From: Rhynchospora pubera
Lineage: Eukaryota; Streptophyta; Magnoliopsida; Poales; Cyperaceae
Reading direction: 5' to 3'
DNA length: 64,000 nucleotides
NCBI GenBank assembly: GCA_028095005.1
Contig: CM051461.1
Span: 45,310,812-45,374,811 of the forward strand
Under the pieces are notes generated by a model. The model was not told the DNA's origin and made no database searches. It saw only the letters and a program-made list of their open reading frames with translations. Every line of letters starts with the position of its first letter. Position 1 is the first letter of the stretch. This document shows, in pieces, positions 44,522 to 52,930 of this stretch. The translations under genes were made by a program, and so were the position numbers.

Positions 44522-47500
44522 ATGGCATTCGCACCCATCCACGCTTTCAAGCCGACGGGAGTTCTCCAGATCGGAGGAGTGCCGATCTGCTACAATGACG
44601 AGTTCACAATTGGAGGCATGCCGTTTGGACATTCCTACGTGCCCGTCGTTCAAGTCTGCGATGGTACTTTCCAACTGGCCAAGGTCGTGGTGGAGGAACC
44701 GCTCGAGGAAGTGACGGAAGTCTCCAACACCGTGGAGGATCCCATAGAGATCGATGATGCTAAGGAGGAAGAATGGTTCGTTGTTTCTCACAAGCGGGAT
44801 CGTTCAAGCTCAACCCCTTCTCTTCAACGACGCCAATTCAACCGCCGTTCTCCTACCAAAAAGAGGGTTGCGAAGAAGGTGTACGCGCCAATCTCCCAAA
44901 GTGCAAGAACAATGAGGAAGGTTCAACGGGCCTATAAGAATGAATTGGAGACAAGGCCCAATCTGCCAGTTAGCAACCCTTTCTCCTCACTTCGTCTAGT
45001 ACGGAAGAACTCGCCCGTGGCCATACTGAAGACTATGGAAGAATTTCCTCCTGAATACCATATGCAGTTTAAGGGAAGAAATCCGCAAAACCGGCAATCG
45101 GTGAAGGAGAGATTGGTATGTCCGCGAGTATCGGCCCGCAATCGATTGGGGCCAAAGGGTCAAAAGGAAGGATCATCTTCCGTGCACCAAAGACTGGGGC
45201 AAAGGATTAAACCAATGAAGGAGAGATTGGGACCCAAGAAAATGTGGGTGCCGAAAGAGAAAGCACGACCTATGGAAGTGGATCGAGAGCCACGCCACAA
45301 GAAGAGACATGTGGCACGGGAGGGTAGTCAACTTGTGGTTCATGCTCGAGTTAACATGGTGGAGATAAGCGAAGAACATGAAATGCATGACTTTGTGAAT
45401 ATGGCTAGTGATGGAGAAATTCCATTCACTAAGAAAAATGACAAAGATAAGCAAGATCGCGCCTTTTCAAATCATCTTCTAAATGAAGAAGGACCGACAG
45501 AAGATGAAGAAAGAGATGTGAATGGCGAAGATCGTTGGAATGAAGGCGAAAGACCAAAACTGATGAGCATTATAGAAAGAAATGAAAAGAAAATGGCGGC
45601 CATGATGGACGAAAGAGAAAAGGAAAGGAAGATGTTCAAGAAAATGTATAAACTTCTAGAAAAGAAGAAGTTGCTCGAAGATCTCGAAAAGGAGGATTCT
45701 TTTAGTGAAGAAGAAGAGGAGTACAAGCGAAAAGTGCTCAAAGAAAGGAGAAGCAAGAGTAGATATGAGTACTCTGATGAAAAAGAGAATAGAGAAAGAC
45801 CATTGAAGGAAAGAAAGAATAAGAGCAAATATGGATCTTCCGATGAAGAAGAAGAAAGGCCTAAAAGGAGGTTTTCTAAAGAAAGGAGGAATAGGCATAG
45901 GCATGAGTCATCAGAAGAAGAAGAAGAAAAGGAATACCGAAGGCATCCCAAAGGAAGGAGAAATAAAGTGAAGTATGAGTCGAGTGATGATGAAGTTCCC
46001 GAAACTAGACATCGGACTGGGGCAAGAAAACCCGGGTTAACCAAACAAGTCATTCAAGAGATGGTCAACCTACAGCTCCAAGCCGCAGGAGCGGGGCGAC
46101 TTGTCAACCATCGCAAGAAGTGTGGAAGGCCATATCCCAAAAGATATGATCAAATCTTGTACCCCGAAGGTTATGTAATGCCCAAGTTCAACTTGTTTGA
46201 TGGCACGAGAAAAGGAGATATTACACCTGATCAGCACTTAATCCAATTTCGCCACATGTGTGGGAACACTTCTAATAATGAGGCGCTTCTCTTTAGGCAA
46301 TTCCCGCTAAGCTTGATGGGTGCTGCATTCAATTGGTACGCTTTCCTTGAAAATGATTCAATGGAAACCTGGGAGGAAATGGAGGAGGCCTTCCGTTCAA
46401 AGTTTGCAATGATCACACAAGAGATCACCATGGCCGATATGGCATGTGAAAAACCTAAATTGGGAGAAAATGTCCTCGACTATGTCAATCGTTGGATGAA
46501 TCTCAGCATAAGGTGCACCCATCAGATGCCTGAAAGGGAGGCGGTGGAGGTCTTGATCAGAAATCTAGATGATTGGATGCAAAGATCGCTCTCGGGAAGT
46601 GATATTACCTCCTACAAAGATCTAATTACTCGAGTGACAAGGCTGGCACGTATTGGACCACCTAAAGGGCTAGAAATTTCCACCAATGGTGATGAAGAAG
46701 AAAGAGGCAATGGTGCAAGTAGTTATGAAACCTCCACCAGTGGAAACAAGGCCAAGAAAAATGGCAATCAAAGGGGTAATACCATGATACCCATGTTTGA
46801 ACTATTAAGTAAGCCATACTCTTTCAAGAAGGAGAAAACGGAAGCTATTCTCGAAATGATCCTAAGGGATAGAAGATTAGAATTGCCTCAAAGAAAAGCA
46901 CCTAGAAATAGAAGAAAAATTGATGTCTCAAAATATTGCGCGTACCATCGAATGGTGGGCCATCTGACTGAAGATTGCTATGTGTTTAAGGATATTATTG
47001 AACAAATGATCAAGGATGGAAAGTTGGTGCTTAACCCTAGTTTTGAGCAAGAGCCTGCCCCTCATGAGATGATGTCTCAAATTGGTGAAAGCGAATGTAA
47101 TGTCATTGAGATTCATAGTGAAGAATCAAGCGATGATGAGAGCTCATACCGATGCATGAGTAAACACATGGTGGGGACATCATATGCCGACCAAATTGCT
47201 TCCATTACCTTTACTGATGAAGACTTAGTAATAGGGGCTATGGAACACAATGATCCCCTATACATAACAGGTGAAACAAACGGAGCCAGGCTAAGACACT
47301 TGTTGATTGATCCAGGGTCAGCTGTCAACATTATGCCCTTGAAAACTCTCAATCAACTTGCCATACCCACCAAATGTTTAACCCAAGAAAAACTGTTCAT
47401 ACATGGATTTAATGAAACCTCAGAGAAGGCGTTGGGGACGATTACTTTGCAAATGCAATTTGAAGAATTGGAAACATCTATCAAATTCTACGTGATTGAT

Positions 47501-48640
47501 GCTGATACAAGTTATAAAGCTCTTCTGGGTCGACCATGGATCCATGAAAATCACATAGTTCCATCAACCCTACATCAGTGCTTGAAATATCTCAAGGATG
47601 GAAAACAAAAGGTTATTTGGGGAGATGTTCATAAAGTCAAATTTGAAAGGAAAGGGTGTTACCCAGTGCCATTACCACAAAAGAGCATAAGTACCATGAG
47701 AATGGGCGAGTGTAAGGAAAAAGGAGAAGGGTCTAAATCCATCACTCAGCTTCATTCCCTCGATGATAGAAATAAGAAGGGTAAAAATGTGAAGGAAATA
47801 TCAACAAAGAATGGTAAAGATGTGAAGAAAACGTCAACCGGGAAGAATAAGAAGTTTGAAATGTCCACTCATACTAAGAAAGGCGATAAAGGAGATCCAC
47901 AAGGTCATAACCAAGGCCTAAGCAAGACAAAAGACAATTTGGAGGAAAGAATGAACAAACCTTACACTTTTAAGAAAGACAAAACCGTGGTGATCTTTAA
48001 AGAAGTCATGAAGGATGGACTGGTAACTTTACCTAGATGCAAACGACCCGAAGAAGTGAAAGAAGAGTGTTACCCAAATTATTGCTTTTACCATAGAATA
48101 CTGGGGCATAGCTTAGAAGATTGTTACATATTCAAGGATTGGGTTGAAGATGGAATTTGGGAAGGAAAGGATAAAATACCCAATGAATATAGACAAAGAC
48201 CTGCACTCCACGAGAAATCTGACAATGGACTACGAAAACTCTTGAATTCATTCAAGAAGGCAGTCGATGGTGAGGGAAATCTGCCTGAGACATCAACCGA
48301 AGGACCATGTCCCGAAATAACCGATAAGAGAAACAACCCAAAGACACTTCCACCACGTATCACTATAATGGAAAAGAGAAGAAAACCTTATTCATTCAGA
48401 AAGGATAAAGTGAAGGAATTGTTTCCTTTGGCCATGATGTGGGGACTTGAGTTGCCAATAAGTAAACGCCCCGGTGAAATGGAAGAAGTTGAAAATCCAA
48501 GATATTGTGCATACCATAGATTGGTGGGTCACAAAACCGAAGATTGTTGGGTATTCAAAGATTGGATAGAGGAGAAGTATGGAAAAGGTGAAATTCAACT
48601 CCCCAAACACGTCCTACAAAGCCCTGCACCTCATAAGTAG
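44522..48640 (+). CDS. Gag-protease polyprotein of the gypsy element (intact, no RT)
   Basis: The first ATG (44522) opens a 1,372-codon frame and follows a splice-acceptor-like TTATTGCAG, so a leader intron is possible. Order: a conserved N-terminus (MAFAPIHAFKPTG); charged Lys/Arg/Glu repeats at about residues 380-510; a retrotransposon gag domain at about 555-700 (including AAFNWYAFLENDSMETW); a C-x2-H-x4-H-x4-C knuckle at 806-819; a retropepsin with DPGSA at Asp930 (where DTG or DSG is usual) and ALLGRPWIH near 1000; and two more knuckles at 1188-1201 and 1329-1342. It stops without RT, RNase H or integrase. It should assemble particles and process itself, but it needs polymerase from elsewhere. 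Unit 2's copy is frameshifted. Confidence 0.85.
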   Translation: MAFAPIHAFKPTGVLQIGGVPICYNDEFTIGGMPFGHSYVPVVQVCDGTFQLAKVVVEEPLEEVTEVSNTVEDPIEIDDAKEEEWFVVSHKRDRSSSTPSLQRRQFNRRSPTKKRVAKKVYAPISQSARTMRKVQRAYKNELETRPNLPVSNPFSSLRLVRKNSPVAILKTMEEFPPEYHMQFKGRNPQNRQSVKERLVCPRVSARNRLGPKGQKEGSSSVHQRLGQRIKPMKERLGPKKMWVPKEKARPMEVDREPRHKKRHVAREGSQLVVHARVNMVEISEEHEMHDFVNMASDGEIPFTKKNDKDKQDRAFSNHLLNEEGPTEDEERDVNGEDRWNEGERPKLMSIIERNEKKMAAMMDEREKERKMFKKMYKLLEKKKLLEDLEKEDSFSEEEEEYKRKVLKERRSKSRYEYSDEKENRERPLKERKNKSKYGSSDEEEERPKRRFSKERRNRHRHESSEEEEEKEYRRHPKGRRNKVKYESSDDEVPETRHRTGARKPGLTKQVIQEMVNLQLQAAGAGRLVNHRKKCGRPYPKRYDQILYPEGYVMPKFNLFDGTRKGDITPDQHLIQFRHMCGNTSNNEALLFRQFPLSLMGAAFNWYAFLENDSMETWEEMEEAFRSKFAMITQEITMADMACEKPKLGENVLDYVNRWMNLSIRCTHQMPEREAVEVLIRNLDDWMQRSLSGSDITSYKDLITRVTRLARIGPPKGLEISTNGDEEERGNGASSYETSTSGNKAKKNGNQRGNTMIPMFELLSKPYSFKKEKTEAILEMILRDRRLELPQRKAPRNRRKIDVSKYCAYHRMVGHLTEDCYVFKDIIEQMIKDGKLVLNPSFEQEPAPHEMMSQIGESECNVIEIHSEESSDDESSYRCMSKHMVGTSYADQIASITFTDEDLVIGAMEHNDPLYITGETNGARLRHLLIDPGSAVNIMPLKTLNQLAIPTKCLTQEKLFIHGFNETSEKALGTITLQMQFEELETSIKFYVIDADTSYKALLGRPWIHENHIVPSTLHQCLKYLKDGKQKVIWGDVHKVKFERKGCYPVPLPQKSISTMRMGECKEKGEGSKSITQLHSLDDRNKKGKNVKEISTKNGKDVKKTSTGKNKKFEMSTHTKKGDKGDPQGHNQGLSKTKDNLEERMNKPYTFKKDKTVVIFKEVMKDGLVTLPRCKRPEEVKEECYPNYCFYHRILGHSLEDCYIFKDWVEDGIWEGKDKIPNEYRQRPALHEKSDNGLRKLLNSFKKAVDGEGNLPETSTEGPCPEITDKRNNPKTLPPRITIMEKRRKPYSFRKDKVKELFPLAMMWGLELPISKRPGEMEEVENPRYCAYHRLVGHKTEDCWVFKDWIEEKYGKGEIQLPKHVLQSPAPHK

Positions 48641-49074
48641 ATCCAAAGAAAGGAAAAAGAAAAGAAAAAGAAAGAATAAAAGGGAGAGAAAGAAGAAAAT
48701 GAGATAAAAAAAGGAAGTAGGAGGAAAATGGATAAAGGAATAAAGGTCCGAAACCGAAATCGGGAAACCAAGTTAGAAATTCAGAAAAGGAAAATGAATA
48801 AAGGAATGTCCCGCAATTGAAATTGGGAGTCTAAGTTAGAAATTCAGAAACGAAGAATAAAGAAAGGAATAAAGTCCCGAAACCGAAATCGGGGAACCAA
48901 ATTAGGAATTTACAAAGAAACAAAAGACGGAAAGTGGAAAAAGAAGATAGGAAGAAAACAAAAGAAAGAAAGAAGAAAGAAGAAAGAAGGATAAAAAAGA
49001 AAGAAGATGAAATAAAAAGAAAGCAAAGCAAAGAAGATAGAAAGAAAAAATAAGAAACGAAGGATCAAAATCCA
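48641..49074 (+). repeat. Purine-rich tract with about 65-bp imperfect repeats
   Basis: The stretch after the gag stop is almost all A and G. Three diverged units between about 48737 and 48912 share GAATAAAG, CCGAAACCGAAATCGGG-like and AAGTTAGAAATTCAGAAA words. No protein gene is evident; long frames on the minus strand here are pyrimidine-run artefacts. Confidence 0.65.
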
Positions 49075-49555
49075 ACCTGAAAGTGAAAGAAATATCCAAC
49101 CCGAAGGTGAAGGAAACATCCAACTTGAAGGTGAAGGAAAACTCCAACCCGAAGGTGAAGGAAACATCCAACCCGAAGGTGAAGGAAACATCCAACCCGA
49201 AGGTGAAGGAAACATCCAACTTGAAGGTGAAGGAAACATCCAACCCGAAGGTGAAGGAAACATCCAACTTGAAGGTGAAGGAAACATCCAACCCGAAGGT
49301 GAAGGAAACATCCAACTTGAAGGTGAAGGAAACATCCAACCCGAAAGTGAAGGAAACATCCAACCCGAAGGTGAAGGAAACATCCAACTTGAAGGTGAAG
49401 GAAACATCCAACCCGAAGGTGAAGGAAACATCCAACTTGAAGGTGAAGGAAACATCCAACCCGAAGGTGAAGGAAACATCCAACCCGAAGGTGAAGGAAA
49501 CATCCAACTTGAAAGTGAAGGAAACTCCAACCCGAAAGTGAAGGAAACTCCAGCC
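49075..49555 (+). repeat. 24-bp tandem array, about 19-20 copies, unit 1
   Basis: The unit is about 24 bp and occurs in two forms, with ATCCAACCCGAAGGTGAAGG or ATCCAACTTGAAGGTGAAGG, often alternating. Because the period is a multiple of three, frames stay open on both strands (plus: NPKVKETS repeats). The plus frame has no ATG, so I do not call a protein. Unit 2 has the same array at 62545-63025 with one or two changes. Confidence 0.9.
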
Positions 49556-49670
49556 TGAAGCTTGAAGACAAGTCGCGATTCCAACGTAACACGACAAATC
49601 AGACATTAGCATACATCATCACCGCAACTCCAACCACCCACATCCATCGTGTCCCTCATTTTGGTTAGAG

Positions 49671-50106
49671 TTTTGTGCTTTGTACTTTGAACAAGGTGCT
49701 AGGTGCCTGTTCATCTCACCTATCAAAAAGGATGAACAAGGTGGTGATCTGTCCATCACACCGACCCAAAAAAGATGGCCAAAGTTTTGTGCTTTGTACT
49801 TTGAACAAGGTGCTAGGTGCCTGTTCATCTCACCTATCAAAAAGGATGAACAAGGTGGTGATCTGTCCATCACACCGACCCAAAAAAGATGGCCAAAGTT
49901 TTGTGCTTTGTACTTTGAACAAGGTGCTAGGTGCCTGTTCATCTCACCTATCAAAAAGGATGAACAAGGTGGTGATCTGTCCATCACACCGACCCAAAAA
50001 AGATGGCCAGAGTATTGTGCTTTGTACTTTGAACAAGGTACTAGGTGCCTGTTCATCTCACCGATTCAAAAGGATGAACAAAAGTTCTATGTCTTGAACT
50101 CTAAAT
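49671..50106 (+). repeat. 114-bp tandem repeat, 4 copies, unit 1
   Basis: Copies start at 49671, 49785, 49899 and 50013. The first three are nearly identical; the last is diverged and truncated. Two plus frames and one minus frame are open, since 114 is a multiple of three, but none starts with ATG in the plus direction in the longest version. One frame would give a 38-residue unit with FEQGARCLFISPIKKDEQ. Coding status is unproven. Confidence 0.85.
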
Positions 50107-50362
50107 AAGACATCAGGAGGAGCGAATATTGGAACCAACGATCTGCCATACCGGAGCATAGACTGGTGGCCAATCATGCCGGGGCAGCTGTAAAGTGTAT
50201 AAGCCATTACATAAGGGAGATTAGTACAAGAAGAACCTAAGCAACAACAAGCAGCAACAAGGCAAAGCCAAGCAAAATCTAATACAACCTAAAGGAATAT
50301 AGAATAAAAGACAAAGGCGCCTTAAAGGATGACACTGGGGCAGAACAAGGCAAGAGGGCCAC

Positions 50363-51700
50363 TTATTCTGGGGCAGCCGCAGCCTCATCACTGGCCGCAA
50401 CTTCAGCCACAACCGCAGCTCCTCTACTGGCCAAGTTGTTAAGGGTGGCGGAGATAGCTTGAATCATTCCTTCCAAAGTATTCAAGCGGGCATTCAATTC
50501 CCCAAAGCGCCGGTCAATGAGAGCCCGAATTGAGACAGGGGCAGGATCATCAAGAACCATCATGGCCGAATTGTCATCTGAAGGAGAATCAACCTCTATG
50601 GGGCCATACTGATTGGGAGCCGCATTAGGAAGCAAGATGTAGTCATTCACAGGCTGATTGGGATCTGGAACCAACATACCCATCGAAGATTCAACCCATC
50701 CGATAAGAGGCAAAGAAAGAAGGAGGTTGGAAGGATGTGCCACATCAGCATCAGAAACACGATTGCCCCACAACATGTCAGGCACGCGGATACGAGCCCT
50801 AAGCATAAGAGCTTCAATCAGGTGGCCATAAGGAAGTGGCTCTCGATCAGAAATTGCCACCTGGTGCATGTGGAAGAGGATCATGTGGGCTAAGTTGATA
50901 GGCCATTGCTTTTGGATCAGATTACGGAGGTAGAAGAGGCTCCCAGGCTTGGCGAGATGAGTCATGACTCCTTGTGGAAAGATGATGTCATTAACCACCA
51001 AAAAGAGAAACCTAAAAGTCGTGGCAAAGGATGTGTAAGGAGAGAAGAAAAAGGAGTTGATGTGGAACACGATCAAAGGCGAGTGCGATTAAAGGACAAA
51101 GAGAATGAAGGTAGAAAGAAGGTACCTATGAAGAGCGGGTAGATGGAAGGTAGACACCCTCTCTACATCAGGAGTCGCCGCCCGAAACCATTGGCGACAT
51201 TCCTGATAACTTCCAAAACCTTGAGGCCACCTCTGAAAGGCATAAATGGTGGAACCGTTGGCGGCGTTGGAAGTTTGCAAGTAATTAGCCAGATCCCCAG
51301 TCGTGATATGGAAGAAGCGGCCAAACAGATAGGAAGAGGCCGAAGGAGTGCCGAAATGGTTGAAAGAGATCCTAAGATTGGCGTAGAAAAGGCGGGTGAT
51401 CCTAGGATGATATAGCTGGTCACAGTCGGCCAGGCCAGCCAAACTCCACGAGTCAAGCCAACCTCTGATGAGATTCACCTGCTCTACTGGAATTCGTCTC
51501 ATAGGGCGAAAGTAGTAACAATCAGCCACTGGCCGCTCTTCGTTACCCATGTCGTTGTAGTAAGAAAGGAAGGCAGTTTCATCGCGAAAGAGATAGCGAT
51601 TGTCGGGGGTAAGGGACCAGTCTGGAAAAGTGGAGTCCAGACGTAAGGCAGAAGAACTAGAATCTCCTCTGGCACGCTTGGATGAAGGAAGAGAAGACAT
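50363..51700 (-). CDS. Antisense gene of the gypsy element (Tat-type aORF protein), one predicted intron
   Basis: The minus-strand ATG at 51700 opens exon 1 (51700-51126) with MSSLPSSKRARGD. A donor CATAG|GTACC and an acceptor ACTTTTAG|GTTTCTC bound a 114-bp intron (51125-51012) with a pyrimidine-rich 3' end. Exon 2 (51011-50363) continues in frame; Arg192 is split by the junction. The predicted product has 407 residues: a basic nuclear-signal-like start, a central region (LFYANLRISFNHFG, then HLIEALMLRARIRVPD) resembling antisense ORF proteins of Tat retrotransposons (Pfam 'putative plant transposon protein'), a coiled-coil-like stretch near the end and an Ala-rich tail. Its function is unknown. 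It lies opposite to gag-protease, downstream of it. Confidence 0.65.
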
Positions 51701-51784
51701 GGTGATAAGAAATTGGAAAAGTATGGAGAAAGATGAAAGAGTACGGTGAACTTGGATGAAGAAGAGAAAAGAGCAAAGGTGTGC

Positions 51785-51791
51785 TTATATA
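51785..51791 (-). promoter_or_regulatory. TATA box of the antisense gene, unit 1
   Basis: Minus-strand TATATAA lies 85 bases before the antisense ATG. A start about 30 bases on gives a pyrimidine-rich leader of 50-60 nucleotides with no intervening ATG. This supports a transcription unit separate from the LTR promoter. Confidence 0.55.
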
Positions 51792-51799
51792 GGCATGAC

Positions 51800-52911
51800 A
51801 AGAGAAATGTTGCAATTGGAGTTAATGGCGAACGTGTGAACATGTGAAGAAAGTTAAGGCCGTAGTGGCAAGAAGTGAAATAAACTGTTCAAACTGATTC
51901 TTTAAAGAAATGGTATGAAGTCAAGAAGGCGTAGAAGAAGTAGAAGCGTTCAAGGCCGATGTCGGAAGAAAGTAACCAAAATCGAGTCAAGGTCCATGTA
52001 GGTTCAAGCCCAAGGAAAGACAGGAGCGGGCCAAATACCCTAACCTAAATTGTGGAGTGGATTTATGTGCGTTCGAGATTCCAAAAGAAGAAAGAAAGAA
52101 GAAAAGTGAGCATGGGCCAAATTCCCATGTTGTATGAAAGAAGAAACGGCGGTAAGAGTAAGATTATTCGAACCCCGTAAGTTAAGCAAGAAGAAGCCTT
52201 GGGCGCGGAAACCTAATCAGGCGCAAGAATGACGAAATACCCGTCATATCACAAAAGAAGGATGAGAAAGAGAACCTTGAGCGCAAGAGCTCAATTAGGC
52301 TGTTGTGAAGAGAAAAGAAGTAAGATAAGAGCAAGGCTACTTGTTGCCTTGCAAGTAAGTACGTGGAGAAGTCTCGAATGTGAGAACTCAGACGAGCACA
52401 AGGTCAACCAAATATCACAAGGCAAAGAAGCACAACACTCCACAAAAAGCAAGTATCCAAGTTCACCAATAACCAAACATGCGAGCATCACAAAGCATCA
52501 ACAAGCCAAATGCAACAATCAAAGTTCAAAGTTCAACAAATGCAATAAGTGCAGTCACAAGCGCATCCATGCAACACAACAAGTGCCAAGATCCGTGACG
52601 TGGTGATCAAAGAGAAGAGATAAAAGAGAGTAAACCTTCTAAGCTACAATAGCACCATGAGCCGCAGCCTGATCTTGTGCCACGATGCTTCTCTTATGGG
52701 ACTCTGCCAAATCAAGAAATACAAGACCTTATAGTCCCACCGGCAACTAAGAGATACAATGCCCCAAAATGAAGGCAAGTGTAGCTCAACACAACCAAAC
52801 CCAAGTTCAAGCGAAAACTCGACAAAACCACCATCCAACCGATTTGACTGCATTCAAGGGGTCAAGAAGGGGCCACCAGAGTACGCTGTTCTGCCCCAGA
52901 TCCTCACAACC
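51800..52911. other. Gypsy internal 3' region, no protein gene seen
   Basis: About 1.1 kb between the antisense promoter and the polypurine tract. Purine-rich and A-rich, with only short frames (for example 52229-52606, rich in Ser/Lys/His) that lack motifs. No trace of polymerase or integrase. Confidence 0.5.
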
Positions 52912-52930
52912 TACTCTGGTGGGGGGCATT
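52912..52930 (+). promoter_or_regulatory. Polypurine tract of the gypsy element, unit 1
   Basis: CTACTCTGGTGGGGGGCATT-type sequence with a G run (GGTGGGGGGCATT) ends exactly at the LTR start TGTTTGACCC. This is the usual position and form of a gypsy polypurine tract and confirms the plus orientation. Confidence 0.8.

Noticed and set aside
45472..46053. Minus-strand 193-codon Ser/Leu/Phe-rich frame
   Set aside because: It is the shadow of the charged Lys/Glu repeat region of the gag gene on the plus strand.
49075..49555. CRISPR-like array
   Set aside because: The 24-bp units are contiguous with no unique spacers, and the context is a plant retrotransposon. It is a plain tandem repeat.
48902..49612. 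Minus-strand frames of 175-236 codons with highly regular repeats
   Set aside because: They are produced by the 24-bp tandem array, whose period keeps all frames open, plus a pyrimidine-rich flank. There is no recognisable domain, and the same holds for 62372-63082.
52229..52606. 125-codon plus-strand frame near the gypsy 3' end
   Set aside because: Low-complexity Ser/Lys/Gln/His composition without a domain. It is not polymerase or integrase and is likely the non-coding 3' region.
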